A stretch of 64,000 bases of DNA. It comes from Kushneria phyllosphaerae (lineage in GTDB: Bacteria; Pseudomonadota; Gammaproteobacteria; Pseudomonadales; Halomonadaceae). Below the pieces are notes generated by a model. It saw nothing but the letters and a program-made list of their open reading frames with translations, was not told the DNA's origin and searched no databases. Within the stretch, counting starts at the first letter, position 1. Each line of letters begins with the position of its first letter. Of the stretch, positions 26,010-35,843 are shown piece by piece. A program made the translations under genes and the position numbers. The stretch spans positions 868,001 to 932,000 of the forward strand of contig NZ_ONZI01000001.1 of assembly GCF_900312995.1 (NCBI RefSeq), given 5' to 3'.

Positions 26010-27011
26010 TCAGTCGGTGTTGACGATCAGTTCATAAAGATCGCGCAGGCCCATCTCGTCGATTACCCGGCCCAGCGGTTCGGCGACCATGGCCTGCATG
26101 CGCTTGCGATCCATCGGGTAGAAGGTCGCGCCTTCCTCCTTGAGCTTTTCCCGTGATTCCCGGTCCAGACGAATCTGCAGGTCGCGGGCGAACTGCTCAC
26201 TCTCATCGGCGGCGGCCTGCACTTCGCGCTGCTCCTCGGGTGACAGTGACTGCCAGGTCTGGGATGAGACGGTTAAAAGCCGCACGGTAATGTCATGCTC
26301 GGAAAGGCCGATATGGGGCGCCACTTCGTGAAAGCGCATGCGGTAGATCCACTCTGCCTCGTTGAGCAGCCCATCAATGGCCCCCAGCTGCAGGCCGGTA
26401 TAGATCTCTCGATAGGCCATGACCGTGGGTCGTGTGCCCAGTGCCGACCAAGCCGTGATGACTGGTTTGGTCGGATTGGTCCGAAGCTTCATGCCCTTGA
26501 GATCATCCAGGCTTTTCAGCGGCCGCGTGCTGACGATCTGGCGGGTACTGCCGCCGTAGTAGGCCAGCACCTTCACGCCGGTTTCATCTTCGATACGCTG
26601 GGCGATCTCCTGGCCGGGCCTGCCATCCAGCACGTGCTCCCAGTGATTGATGTCGCGATAGAGAAACGGGATCGAAAAGATGCTGGCGGTATGGGAAAAC
26701 TCCGAGATCAGCCCCGGATTGACGATCGAGAAATCCAGCGCGCCGGCGGTCTGCTGTTCGAACATCTCGGTTTCATGGCCCAGCACCGAATTGCTATAGA
26801 TGCTGACGCTCAGCGCGCCGTGGCTCTTTTGTTTTAAAAGCTCGCCAAAGCGTTCGGCACTGGCGTGATAGGCCGTTTCTTCGGTTGCGCCGTGACCAAA
26901 GATCAGCTCACGGGCGCTGACCCGGGAAGGGGACAGCACTGACAGTCCCAGAAACGCGAGCGCCAGCAGCAAGGGAAGGCTGCGGCGCAGGGCAGATAGA
27001 TGAGACGTCAT
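26010..27011 (-). CDS. dctP: TRAP solute-binding protein DctP
   Basis: A 333-aa periplasmic protein. Residues 1-33 form a Sec signal peptide ending SRVSA. STRQIVSTRPLKSLDDLKGMKLR contains the arginine that binds the substrate carboxylate in DctP proteins. The ATG at 27011 overlaps the stop of the LacI gene, hence translational coupling. The substrate is probably a sugar acid or other carboxylate; LacI-type control favours a hexuronate or similar. Confidence 0.92.
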   Translation of the reverse strand: MTSHLSALRRSLPLLLALAFLGLSVLSPSRVSARELIFGHGATEETAYHASAERFGELLKQKSHGALSVSIYSNSVLGHETEMFEQQTAGALDFSIVNPGLISEFSHTASIFSIPFLYRDINHWEHVLDGRPGQEIAQRIEDETGVKVLAYYGGSTRQIVSTRPLKSLDDLKGMKLRTNPTKPVITAWSALGTRPTVMAYREIYTGLQLGAIDGLLNEAEWIYRMRFHEVAPHIGLSEHDITVRLLTVSSQTWQSLSPEEQREVQAAADESEQFARDLQIRLDRESREKLKEEGATFYPMDRKRMQAMVAEPLGRVIDEMGLRDLYELIVNTD

Positions 27012-28051
27012 GACGACTCCTGTAGGCGGTAAAGGGAGGGGTCGGCGCTGGCGCGAATCCTCAGGGACGTGTCCAGCACGATGCGCCGTGGCGCGCTGTC
27101 GGGGGCAGCAATACAGGCCAGGGCCAGCTCGGCGGCGGCCTGCCCGATGGCGTGGGGGTGTGTGGCCAGGCTGCACAGTGCCGGCTCGCTCAGCGCCGCT
27201 TCATCGCTGTCATCAATGCCGATGACCGCGCAGTCAACGCCCGGCGTCAGGTTTAACCGCGCCAGCGCCAGCAGGGCGCCCAGAGCCATCAGGTCGTTGT
27301 GGCAGATCAGGGCCGTGGGCGGGGAGGTCTCGCGCATGATCTCAAGCGTGCGCTCAAGCCCCGCGCAACGGGTGAGTTCATTGCGTCCGGTACGAATGTC
27401 GGGGGCAAGACCGGCCTCATGCATGGCGTGTTGATAGCCTGCGATGCGCTCACGATCTGACGAGCTGTGCCCGGCGCCGGTCAGCAGGGCGATGCGGTGA
27501 TGGCCCTGATCGACCAGGTGGGCCACGGCGCGGCCAAGGCCGGTGCGAATATCGGCGCCCACGTAGTGGCCGCGGGGCATTTCACCCACGTGGCGCATCA
27601 CTTCGATGCAGGGCAGCCCCCAGGTGTTGATGGTGTTGATCAGGGCGTCCGGCGTGTTTTCTGCAGGGCAGAGCAGCAGGGCATCGATGCGCTGCTCGCG
27701 CAGACGCTGGACCAACCGCTGCTGGCGTGCCGGGCTGTCTCCGGTGCCGGCCAGAAAGGAGACGTAGTCGGCGTTTTGCAGGGTCTCGTCGATCCCGGCC
27801 ACCATGGCGCCGAAAAAGGGGTTGGCAATGTCGTGCACCACCACGCCGATGGTGGCGGTGCGGGCGCTGCGCAAGGTGGCCGCGCCGCGGTTGTAGACGT
27901 AGCCAAGAGCCCTGGCGGCGGCCATGACCCGCTCGCGGGTGTGTCTGGCGACCAGCGGACTCTCCTGCAGGACCAGCGAGACGGTCGAGCGCGAGACGCC
28001 GGCATGCGCGGCCAGATCCTTGAGGGTGACGTGTTTTCCTGACTGAGGCAT
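27008..28051 (-). CDS. LacI-family regulator of the TRAP operon
   Basis: A 347-aa repressor. The helix-turn-helix VTLKDLAAHAGVSRSTVSLVLQ (residues 8-29) with the hinge region is followed by a periplasmic-binding-protein-like sensor domain with IGVVVHDIANPFFG. It is the first gene of the operon with dctPQM, and a perfect 16-bp palindrome lies 25 bp upstream of its start, suggesting autoregulation together with the transporter. Confidence 0.93.
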   Translation of the reverse strand: MPQSGKHVTLKDLAAHAGVSRSTVSLVLQESPLVARHTRERVMAAARALGYVYNRGAATLRSARTATIGVVVHDIANPFFGAMVAGIDETLQNADYVSFLAGTGDSPARQQRLVQRLREQRIDALLLCPAENTPDALINTINTWGLPCIEVMRHVGEMPRGHYVGADIRTGLGRAVAHLVDQGHHRIALLTGAGHSSSDRERIAGYQHAMHEAGLAPDIRTGRNELTRCAGLERTLEIMRETSPPTALICHNDLMALGALLALARLNLTPGVDCAVIGIDDSDEAALSEPALCSLATHPHAIGQAAAELALACIAAPDSAPRRIVLDTSLRIRASADPSLYRLQESS

Positions 28052-28075
28052 GCCGATAACCTGTCATTGAAGCGT

Positions 28076-28091
28076 TTTGGATCGATCCAAA
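28076..28091. promoter_or_regulatory. LacI-type operator, perfect 16-bp palindrome
   Basis: TTTGGATCGATCCAAA, with the central even-spaced CG typical of LacI-family sites, lies just upstream of the regulator gene. Confidence 0.75.
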
Positions 28092-28144
28092 TGCGACTGA
28101 CAGGCTAGCGCTGCATCAGGGGCTGCGCCTATTGCGCTTTAGTG

Positions 28145-29590
28145 CTACGTCGAACGTCCAGGACCTGACGGCGCGGCGCCGGCGGTAAACGCCACGCGGG
28201 CCAGCGTGCCACCGCAGGCTCCTTCATGCAGGGAAATATCGGCCCCCAGTGCCGTACAGATCTGGCGAGCGATCGCCAGACCCAGTCCGGTGCCACTAAT
28301 GGCGCGATCGGCGTCCTCGGCCGGCTGCGCAGTTTGCCGGGCGCGATAAAAACGCTCGAATACCCGCTCGCGTTCGCTTTCCGGGATGCCCGGGCCGTCG
28401 TCCTCAACCTCGATGACGGCTTCAGGTAGTACGCGCACGGTGATATGGCCCCCGGCGGGGGTATAGGCCTGGGCGTTGCCGATCACGATCGCCAGCAGCT
28501 CATTGATCAAGGCGCTGTCCGCGGGCACCCGGACCGGCGCGTCTGCCTCGAGGGCCAGGGTCAGCCCGCGCTGCCAGGCCAGCGACACCATGCTCATGCA
28601 GAACTCCCGTGCCGTCTCGCTGAGATCCAGCAGGCCCAGGTCGCGCCTTCGAATATCGTTTTCTACCCGGGCCAGCGACAGCAGACGATTGGCCAACAGC
28701 GTCAGCGCTTCAAGGTCGCGCTGGGCGCTTTCCAGCGTGGTTCTCAGCGCGTCGGTGTCATGGGCCTGCATACCCAGCTCCAGCCGAGCCCGCAGGGCAA
28801 ACAGCGGGGTGCGAAGCTCGTGGGCAGCGTCGGCCACAAAGGCGCGCTGGGCATGCAGGGTGTCATCCAGGCGCGCGGTCATGTGGTTGATGGCCTCGAT
28901 CAGGCCGCGCACCTCGCGCTGCACGTTCTCGGTCGGCAGCGGCTCGAGATTGTCCGGCGAGCGGCTGGCGACCATGTCGGTGATGCGCCCCAGCGGTCGC
29001 AGGGCGGCATCGATGGCCAGCAAAAAGAGAATGAAGGCACCGATGGCAAACAGCGTCAGCCGCATCAGCGAATCCCCCAGCAGGTCGTGCATCAGCTGAA
29101 GGTGAATGTCGCGATGCTCGGCGACCCGAATCTCGACCATGCCCTGATAGCCCGGCTGGCTGACCGGTACCAGCAGCGACACCACCCGCACGTCGCGCCC
29201 GCCGTAGGTAGCGTCATAAAAACGCGCCAGCGAGGGGTAACGGGTGGTCATGGTGCTGGAAGCGGGCGGGGAAGGCAGGTCTTCAAAACCTGCAATTGAC
29301 CCCTGTTCGGCCGTGATGACCTGGTAAAAGGCGCTGCCGCCGCTGTCGAGGGAAAACGGGTCGAGCACGGCGCGCGAGATGCGCACCTGCACCTGCCCGT
29401 CCTGAACGGTGAGCGAGTCGCCCAGCACGCGGGCGGCAATCAAAAGCGGGCGGTCATAGGCGCTGCTGGCCACCCGCCAGGCATCCAGCCAGGCCCCCAG
29501 CACCCCGATGCCAATCAACAACAGAAGTGCGGCGCCGATGCGCCGGGTCAGGCGCCCGCGCAGGCTGCGTGGCGATAGACTGGCCCTCAT
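28145..29590 (-). CDS. tctE: Sensor histidine kinase, TctE-like
   Basis: A 481-aa inner-membrane kinase. One helix near residues 15-32, a periplasmic sensor region, a second helix near 180-200, then HAMP. The H-box is AAHELRTPLFALRARLELG, and the ATP-binding boxes are VEDDGPGIPESERERVFERFYR and GTGLGLAIARQI. It overlaps the response-regulator gene by 4 bp. Divergent tctCBA genes indicate sensing of a tricarboxylate-type substrate. Confidence 0.93.
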   Translation of the reverse strand: MRASLSPRSLRGRLTRRIGAALLLLIGIGVLGAWLDAWRVASSAYDRPLLIAARVLGDSLTVQDGQVQVRISRAVLDPFSLDSGGSAFYQVITAEQGSIAGFEDLPSPPASSTMTTRYPSLARFYDATYGGRDVRVVSLLVPVSQPGYQGMVEIRVAEHRDIHLQLMHDLLGDSLMRLTLFAIGAFILFLLAIDAALRPLGRITDMVASRSPDNLEPLPTENVQREVRGLIEAINHMTARLDDTLHAQRAFVADAAHELRTPLFALRARLELGMQAHDTDALRTTLESAQRDLEALTLLANRLLSLARVENDIRRRDLGLLDLSETAREFCMSMVSLAWQRGLTLALEADAPVRVPADSALINELLAIVIGNAQAYTPAGGHITVRVLPEAVIEVEDDGPGIPESERERVFERFYRARQTAQPAEDADRAISGTGLGLAIARQICTALGADISLHEGACGGTLARVAFTAGAAPSGPGRST

Positions 29591-30279
29591 GACAGGGCAG
29601 TGGGGGCATCCCCCGGTAAAGCTTCAAGCTGATAGCCCAGCCCGCGAAAGGTCACGATGCGCACGTCGCTGCCTTCCAGCTTTCGCCGCAGCCGCGAGAT
29701 ATAGACCTCAATGGCTTCAAACGAGCTGTCTTCTTCCATCGAGAACATCTGGGCGGCCAGATGTTCCTTGCTGACCGTACGCCCGACGCGGGCCATCAGC
29801 GCTTCCAGCAGGGCCAGTTCACGCGGCGGCAGCGTCAGCGGCTGTTCCATCAGGGTGAAACTGCGGGCACTGATATCAAAGGCCAGCGCGCCGCAGCGGT
29901 GAATCTGCTGGCCGTCATGGCGGGTGCGGCGAATCAGGGCGTTGATGCGTGCCTGCAGTTCGAACAGCGAGAAGGGCTTGATCAGGTAGTCGTCGGCGCC
30001 GAGGTTAAGCCCCTTGACGCGGTCGTTGATGCTGCCCCGGGCGGTCAGAAGCATCACCGGCAGACGCGTGTCGCGTTTTCGAAGCCAGCTCAGCAGGGCA
30101 AAGCCGTCCATCTCCGGCAGGCCGATATCCAAAAGCAGCAGGGCGTAGCTTTCGGTTTCAAGGGCCGTACGTGCCGACACCCCATCATGCATGACGTCCA
30201 CTCGCCAGCCGGCCTCTTCCAGCGAGCAGCGAATACTGTCTGCCAGCGAAGGGTGATCTTCGACCAATAGCGTACGCAT
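29587..30279 (-). CDS. tctD: OmpR-family response regulator, TctD-like
   Basis: A 230-aa protein. The receiver domain has Asp8, phosphoacceptor Asp51 (LLLDIGLPEMDG) and Lys101 (LIKPFS). The winged-helix output domain is at the C-terminus (IEVYISRLRRKL, RGLGYQL). I start at the ATG at 30279, matching the family N-terminus; a longer frame upstream lacks homology. It probably activates the divergent tctCBA genes. Confidence 0.94.
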   Translation of the reverse strand: MRTLLVEDHPSLADSIRCSLEEAGWRVDVMHDGVSARTALETESYALLLLDIGLPEMDGFALLSWLRKRDTRLPVMLLTARGSINDRVKGLNLGADDYLIKPFSLFELQARINALIRRTRHDGQQIHRCGALAFDISARSFTLMEQPLTLPPRELALLEALMARVGRTVSKEHLAAQMFSMEEDSSFEAIEVYISRLRRKLEGSDVRIVTFRGLGYQLEALPGDAPTALS

Positions 30280-30543
30280 TGCTGCTCCCGTGAAAGGTTG
30301 TTGAAAGCCTGCCGGGCTATCGTGCCAGCAAGCGAAGTCCGGGCTCATTGACGTCGTGCAGAACGTGGTGCATTGGCGCCATGTGGTGTCTGCCGGTGCG
30401 GACAGTATGCACGCCCCCGGCGACCAGTGCAGCGGCAATCCCGCGCCGTCCGGTTCGTCAGCGTCTGATGACTTCGCATGCGACATAACAGACATAACAA
30501 CCGCGCCGGGCGCGTTTCCGGACAGACGTGAGGAACAGGCAAC

Positions 30544-31554
30544 ATGACAATGACACGACGCAGTTTCGGCAAGGGGCGCATGGCGGCGCTGGCCCTTATG
30601 GGCGCATTGAGCCTGGGCGCAAGTCTTCAGGCCATGGCTGCAGAAGAACCCAAACGGCCCGAATGTATCGCTCCTGCTGCCCCCGGCGGCGGCTTTGACC
30701 TGACCTGCAAACTGGCCCAGAGCGCGCTGGTCCAGGAGGGCATTCTATCCTCACCGATGCGCGTGACCTATATGCCCGGCGGCGTCGGTGCGGTGGCCTA
30801 TAACACGGTAGTGGCCCAGCGCCCCTCAGATGAAAACACCATCGTTGCCTGGTCCAGCGGCTCGCTTTTGAATCTGGCCCAGGGCAAGTTTGGCCGCTTT
30901 GATGAAAGCGCCGTGCGCTGGCTGGCCGGTGTCGGCACCAGCTATGGCGCGGTCGCCGTACGTGCCGACTCTCCCTACAAAAACCTTGATGATCTGGTGA
31001 AGGCGCTGAAAAAGGACCCCAGCAAGGTCGTGATCGGGGCCGGTGGTTCGGTCGGAGGTCAGGACTGGATGCAGACCGCTCTGCTGGCCAGGGCCGCTGG
31101 TATTGACCCGAAAAAGATGCGCTATGTGGCCATGGAAGGCGGCGGTGAGCTGGCGACTTCTCTGCTGGGCGGTCACATCCAGGTCGCCAGTACTGATATC
31201 GCCGACTCCGTGCCGCACGTGCAAAGCGGTGACATGCGCATTCTGGCCGTGTTCTCCGAAGAGCGTCTGCCGGGTGATGTGACCGGTGATATTCCCACGG
31301 CGGTCGAGCAGGGCTATGACGTGCAGTGGCCGGTCATCCGCGGTTTCTATGTGGGTCCGAAGGTCAGCGATGAAGCCTACAACTGGTGGAAGGATGCCTT
31401 CGACAAGCTGCTGGCCTCCGATGACTTCGCCAAACTGCGTGAAAGCCGTGAACTTTATCCCTTCGCGATGACCGGTGATGAGCTCAACGCCTACGTTGAA
31501 AAGCGGGTTGGCGAGTACCGTGAGCTGGCCGATCAGTTCGGTCTGGTCAAGTAA
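30544..31554 (+). CDS. tctC: Tripartite tricarboxylate transporter binding protein TctC
   Basis: A 336-aa periplasmic protein. The signal peptide carries TRRSFGK, a possible twin-arginine motif, and ends near AMA. ECIAPAAPGGGFDLTCKLAQ and YMPGGVGAVAYN are the family loops that bind the carboxylate. Gene order and regulators match tctCBA systems for citrate-like substrates. SD GAGGA precedes the ATG. Confidence 0.93.
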   Translation: MTMTRRSFGKGRMAALALMGALSLGASLQAMAAEEPKRPECIAPAAPGGGFDLTCKLAQSALVQEGILSSPMRVTYMPGGVGAVAYNTVVAQRPSDENTIVAWSSGSLLNLAQGKFGRFDESAVRWLAGVGTSYGAVAVRADSPYKNLDDLVKALKKDPSKVVIGAGGSVGGQDWMQTALLARAAGIDPKKMRYVAMEGGGELATSLLGGHIQVASTDIADSVPHVQSGDMRILAVFSEERLPGDVTGDIPTAVEQGYDVQWPVIRGFYVGPKVSDEAYNWWKDAFDKLLASDDFAKLRESRELYPFAMTGDELNAYVEKRVGEYRELADQFGLVK

Positions 31555-31566
31555 ATTCGACAGCAA

Positions 31567-31593
31567 CGCAGGTGCCCCGTTGGGGCATCTGCG
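31567..31593. promoter_or_regulatory. Hairpin between tctC and tctB
   Basis: A 12-bp stem with one G-T pair and a 3-nt loop, followed by TTTG only. It probably raises tctC product over the permeases. Confidence 0.65.
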
Positions 31594-31617
31594 TTTGTCG
31601 TGGGTCCGGAGCCTTCC

Positions 31618-32076
31618 ATGATCTATCAACGCATTTTTTTGACGGCACTGCTGGTGGTCTATGCGGTGCTGGCCTATGCCGCCACTACCTATGAAGCGGC
31701 CTTTTCCTATGAGCCGGTCGGGCCGCGCGCCTTCCCGCTGCTGCTGTTGATTTTGCTGGCGGCCGGCACGGTCTATCTGATCATCCGACCCGGTCAGATG
31801 GCTGAAGAAAACGCTGACACCCCACTGACCGGTCACGTGCTGGGCCGACTGGTGCTGTGTGTGCTGGCGCTGTCGCTGTTCGCCTTTTTCTTTGAAACGC
31901 TCGGCTTTGTGGTCTCGGCCTTTTTCTTCGCCATTGCCATGTGCCGGCTCTACAACGGGCGCTGGGTCTCCAGTGTCATTACCGCCGCTGTCATGGCGCT
32001 TGGTTTTTACGGTCTGTTTGACAGGCTGCTCGATGTACCCCTGCCGCTGGGCGTGCTGTCAGGACTGGGAGTCTGA
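31618..32076 (+). CDS. tctB: Tripartite tricarboxylate transporter small permease TctB
   Basis: A 152-aa inner-membrane protein with four helices. YEPVGPRAFPLLLLILL is the TctB signature. It works with TctA. The ATG at 31618 is preferred over an in-frame start six codons earlier because the family begins at the first helix. Confidence 0.9.
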   Translation: MIYQRIFLTALLVVYAVLAYAATTYEAAFSYEPVGPRAFPLLLLILLAAGTVYLIIRPGQMAEENADTPLTGHVLGRLVLCVLALSLFAFFFETLGFVVSAFFFAIAMCRLYNGRWVSSVITAAVMALGFYGLFDRLLDVPLPLGVLSGLGV

Positions 32077-32079
32077 ACC

Positions 32080-33588
32080 ATGGAAACACTGGGATATCTG
32101 GGCCAGGGCTTTGGCGTGGCGACCACGCCGCTGAACCTGTTTACGGCCCTGTGCGGCACGCTGATTGGCACCGTGGTGGGCCTGCTGCCAGGACTTGGGC
32201 CGATCAACGGCGTGGCGCTTCTGATTCCGATCGCCTTCGCGCTCGGGCTGCCGCCGGAGACCTCGCTGATTCTGCTGGCGGCGGTCTATCTGGGCTGTGA
32301 GTACGGCGGGCGTATCTCATCGATTCTTTTAAACATTCCGGGTGAGGCCTCGGCGGTCATGACCGCGCTGGATGGTCATCCACTGGCACGCCAGGGCAAG
32401 GGCGGCATTGCGCTGTCCATCTCGGCGGCCGGTTCCTTTACGGGCGGTCTGATTGCCACCATCGGCGTGACCATCTTTGCTCCGCTGCTGGCGAAGTGGG
32501 CGGTGGCCTTTGGTCCGGCCGAATACTTCGTGATGATGGTGTTTGCCATTACCTGTCTGGCGGGTATGGCCGGCAACAAGCCGATGAAAACGGCCGTAGC
32601 CTCGCTGATCGGACTATTGCTGGCCTGCGTCGGCATTGATGCCAACAGCGGCGTCTACCGTTTCACCTTCGATGCTCTGGGGCTGGCCGACGGCATTCAG
32701 TTTGTGGTGCTGGTGCTGGGCCTTTTCAGTATCAGCGAGATTCTGGTGCTGCTGGAGCGCACCTACTATGGACAGACTGCGCTCAAGACCAGCGGTCGCA
32801 TGATGTTCAACGCCAAAGAAGCCATGCTGGTCAAGTGGACGGTACTGCGCAGCGGCGTGGTGGGCTTTTTCATGGGCATTCTGCCGGGCGCCGGGGCGAC
32901 CATGGCCAGTGCGGTGGCCTACATGAGCGAAAAGCGCATGGCCACGAAGGACAACCGCTTCGGCGATGGGGATCTGCGTGGTCTGGCAGCCCCTGAAACC
33001 GCCAACAGCGCTGCGGCCTGCGGCTCGATGGTGCCGATGCTGACCCTGGGCGTGCCGGGCTCGGGCACCACGGCGGTCATGCTGGGCGCGCTGACCCTTT
33101 ACAACATCACCCCCGGGCCGATGCTGTTTCAGACCGACCCGCAGCTGGTCTGGGGCCTGATCGCCTCTTTGTTTATTGCCAACGTGATGCTGGTGGTGAT
33201 GAACATACCGTTGATTCGCGTGTTTACCAAGATTCTGGCCGTGCCCTACTGGGCGCTGGTACCGGGCATTGCGATTGTCACGGCCATCGGGGTGTACGGG
33301 GTTCATGCCACGACCTTCGATCTTTTCCTGATGATCGTGATTGGTGTGGTGGGCTACATTCTGCGCAAGTTCGATTTTCCGCTCTCGGCGGTGCTGCTGG
33401 GCTTTATTCTGGGCGGCATCATGGAGCAGAACCTGCGTCGGGCGCTGTCGATCTCCAACGGCGAGCTGTCGATTCTGTGGTCGAGCCCGATCACCTGGGG
33501 CGGCTGGGCGCTGGTGGTACTGATGCTGGTACTGCCGATGTATCGCGGCTGGCGTCAGCGCCGTGCTCGGGTGCCTGCCAATCCCTGA
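32080..33588 (+). CDS. tctA: Tripartite tricarboxylate transporter large permease TctA
   Basis: A 502-aa inner-membrane protein with about twelve helices. GTLIGTVVGLLPGLGPINGVALLIP and FFMGILPGAGATMASAVAY are the duplicated TctA motifs; PGSGTTAVMLGAL follows. It forms the channel for citrate-like substrates. Starts 3 bp after tctB. Confidence 0.95.
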   Translation: METLGYLGQGFGVATTPLNLFTALCGTLIGTVVGLLPGLGPINGVALLIPIAFALGLPPETSLILLAAVYLGCEYGGRISSILLNIPGEASAVMTALDGHPLARQGKGGIALSISAAGSFTGGLIATIGVTIFAPLLAKWAVAFGPAEYFVMMVFAITCLAGMAGNKPMKTAVASLIGLLLACVGIDANSGVYRFTFDALGLADGIQFVVLVLGLFSISEILVLLERTYYGQTALKTSGRMMFNAKEAMLVKWTVLRSGVVGFFMGILPGAGATMASAVAYMSEKRMATKDNRFGDGDLRGLAAPETANSAAACGSMVPMLTLGVPGSGTTAVMLGALTLYNITPGPMLFQTDPQLVWGLIASLFIANVMLVVMNIPLIRVFTKILAVPYWALVPGIAIVTAIGVYGVHATTFDLFLMIVIGVVGYILRKFDFPLSAVLLGFILGGIMEQNLRRALSISNGELSILWSSPITWGGWALVVLMLVLPMYRGWRQRRARVPANP

Positions 33589-33606
33589 GTATTGTCTGTG
33601 ACAATG

Positions 33607-33635
33607 AAAAGGCCCGCCATTGGCGGGCCTTTTTT
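33607..33635 (+). terminator. Intrinsic terminator after tctCBA
   Basis: Stem GGCCCGCC/GGCGGGCC with a 3-nt loop, flanked by A4 and T6, so it could work for both strands. Confidence 0.95.
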
Positions 33636-33679
33636 GATGCCGGGTTGTTGTCTGTTGCGATATGAGCCGGCGGCTTAGA

Positions 33680-34966
33680 TCAGCGCGCGCCGGAGCCGGT
33701 AAAAATGGTGCGAATGGTACGGATCACGACCAGCAGGTCCATCCAGAACGAGAAGTTGCGGATGTAATAGAAGTCGTACTCTAGCTTGATTCGTGAGCCC
33801 TCGACTTCCGAGGCATAACCCTGCTCAACCTGGGCCCACCCCGAAATGCCGGGGCGAACCGCATGGCGATAGCGAAAGAACGGGATATCGCGCTCATAGG
33901 CCTCGGTCAGCGCCGGGGTCTCGGGGCGCGGGCCGATCAGGCTCATCTCGCCCTTGAGCACGTTGAAAAGCTGCGGCAGTTCATCGATACGATATTTGCG
34001 CAGGTACCGGCCGACCTTCGTGATGCGCGGGTCATCACCTTCCTGAGTAGGGCGAACATCGTCAGGATTGACATACATGCTGCGCATTTTGTAGACGTCG
34101 AACTCTTCTCCCTGAAAGCCGGAACGTCGCTGGCGAAACAGGATCGGGCCCGGATCATCGCGTTTGATCATCATCGCGGCCACGGCCATGATCGGCAGGG
34201 CGGCCGGTAGCATCAAAAGTGCTGCAAGGATGTCCGCCAGTCGCTTGAAAAGCTCATAGCTGGTTCTGGGCATCAGCGAGCCGTAGCGATTGGCATGGAT
34301 CTGATCGAGCCCGATACGGCCGGTACTGGCCTCGCCGAAGCGGCGTGCGTCATGGACCGGGATCCGTTTGATGGTGCAGTCGGCCAGAAAACGCTGCCAC
34401 TCATCGTTCAGGTCGCAGGACAGGTCGATGATCACGCCATCCACTCTCAGGCTCTCCAGGTCGGGCCCTGACAGCCAGCGTTGATCGACATCCTGATGAC
34501 CAAACCACTCCCTGATGTTGCCCAGCGGCACCAGCGCCATCTTGAGCCGACGATAGCGTCGCGTGACCCGGTAGCCTGTCCAGCCAAACAGCAGGGCGAG
34601 CCCGCCCGACATCAAAAGCTGTGTCAGATGGAAGGGAATGGCCATCAACTCCAGAACGACCAGTATCAACAGATAAACGGCCGTGACTACTGGAGCGACA
34701 TAAGTGCAGGGGTCGGCACCCGGATGGCGGGAGAGTTGCTGCACAATGCGAAATGCCACCATCCAGGCGATGGCACTGGCCAGTACCGTGGTATTGGTAC
34801 TGATGGCTGCAAGCGTGGACGTTGACCATGCTCGGCCCCACAGTGCTGGCAGCAGGGAGGTTAGCGTCAGTCCGAGAAGATAATGAACCCGAAAGCTCAA
34901 GAGGATCCGTTCATACCACAGTGAGTGGCGATGATTGCCACGTACCGGTCGCGTCGACATTTCCAT
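33680..34966 (-). CDS. Polyprenyl-phosphate sugar-1-phosphate transferase (exopolysaccharide)
   Basis: A 428-aa membrane enzyme. Four helices fill residues ~25-135, then a soluble region, then the bacterial sugar transferase domain (residues ~240-428) with membrane anchor [20 protein letters not shown]. Markers include [48 protein letters not shown] and [13 protein letters not shown]. It loads the first sugar phosphate onto undecaprenyl phosphate to start exopolysaccharide repeat synthesis. No other polysaccharide genes are adjacent, which is unusual for this family. Confidence 0.92.
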   Translation of the reverse strand: MEMSTRPVRGNHRHSLWYERILLSFRVHYLLGLTLTSLLPALWGRAWSTSTLAAISTNTTVLASAIAWMVAFRIVQQLSRHPGADPCTYVAPVVTAVYLLILVVLELMAIPFHLTQLLMSGGLALLFGWTGYRVTRRYRRLKMALVPLGNIREWFGHQDVDQRWLSGPDLESLRVDGVIIDLSCDLNDEWQRFLADCTIKRIPVHDARRFGEASTGRIGLDQIHANRYGSLMPRTSYELFKRLADILAALLMLPAALPIMAVAAMMIKRDDPGPILFRQRRSGFQGEEFDVYKMRSMYVNPDDVRPTQEGDDPRITKVGRYLRKYRIDELPQLFNVLKGEMSLIGPRPETPALTEAYERDIPFFRYRHAVRPGISGWAQVEQGYASEVEGSRIKLEYDFYYIRNFSFWMDLLVVIRTIRTIFTGSGAR

Positions 34967-35613
34967 GACCTGTCCCTGAAGATGTGTCTTTTGTTAATTA
35001 ATAGTTTTTTAAAAAAACATCAGGCGGCTGCATGCCGTCAGGTGTGCCGGCGCAGGTCGCAGTATCTTATTCGGATGTGAAAAGTAATATCGTTTTATTT
35101 GGCAGGATTATCTATGCAATATTGTGCATCGATTAAAAGGATGAAATATCGGTTTACCGAGCCCATAAAGTTGTTTTCGCCTATCGGATTTGGCGTCTGA
35201 AAACCTTGATTCTGTCGATTGTTTATCAGATTTTTCTAACTTATGGGCGCATGTTTCATCCACTTTCTGCTTGTTCAAGGCATGCTGGAGCCCCGTACAA
35301 TGGGCGTCATGGCTGATTTTTTGAGCTTTTTTGCATAATTACATTTCATTACGCCAAGTAGACCATAGGATAATCCCAACGACGGATAATGTAAGGCATG
35401 ATGATTGTGTCGATTGTGTGACGAACACTGAATTTCGGGCAGCGTTTTATTGATTTCAATAAGCATCGGTGACTGACTTAGTGCGTTTTATCGTGAATCT
35501 TGAATATAAAGACAATAAGTTATTACTCGGTCCATAAGTAATAATAACTAACAAATGAAAAATGGATTGATCATCATCAGGAATCGTGATTATCGCTACC
35601 AGGGAGTAATACA
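34967..35613. other. AT-rich intergenic region
   Basis: About 650 bp with lower GC than its surroundings and no credible gene on either strand. It should contain the glycosyltransferase promoter and that of the 51-aa membrane protein. Confidence 0.6.
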
Positions 35614-35769
35614 ATGGGAATTCTGATTGTTTATTTTGTTGTGACTGCGCTGGCTGTCCTTGCGATCTTCGCCTCCATGGGGGTTTCGGCAAAAAGCGGT
35701 CACTTCATGGAAGCTGTGGAAGAGGCTCATACAGGTAAGGTCGAAACGCCCTACCATGGTTACCAATAA
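35614..35769 (+). CDS. Small single-helix membrane protein, 51 aa
   Basis: I do not recognise a family. AGGGAG precedes the ATG with good spacing. Residues 2-22 (GILIVYFVVTALAVLAIFASM) form one membrane helix, followed by a short soluble tail KSGHFMEAVEEAHTGKVE. The clear SD, the helix and the hairpin after the stop make it a likely real gene. It stands alone between the AT-rich gap and the convergent esterase gene. Confidence 0.65.
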   Translation: MGILIVYFVVTALAVLAIFASMGVSAKSGHFMEAVEEAHTGKVETPYHGYQ

Positions 35770-35800
35770 ACGCTCACGGTCATGCTGCCCTGAAGACGAT

Positions 35801-35825
35801 AACACCCGGCCACGAGCCGGGTGTT
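35801..35825. terminator. Hairpin between the 51-aa gene and the esterase gene
   Basis: AACACCCGGC/GCCGGGTGTT with a 5-nt loop lies between convergent stops. T-runs are weak on both sides. Confidence 0.6.
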
Positions 35826-35843
35826 GCGTTATTGGCAGCATCT

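Noticed and set aside
28226..29299. Plus-strand frames opposite tctE
   Set aside because: The minus strand encodes a complete histidine kinase with all boxes; the plus frames have no coding signature.
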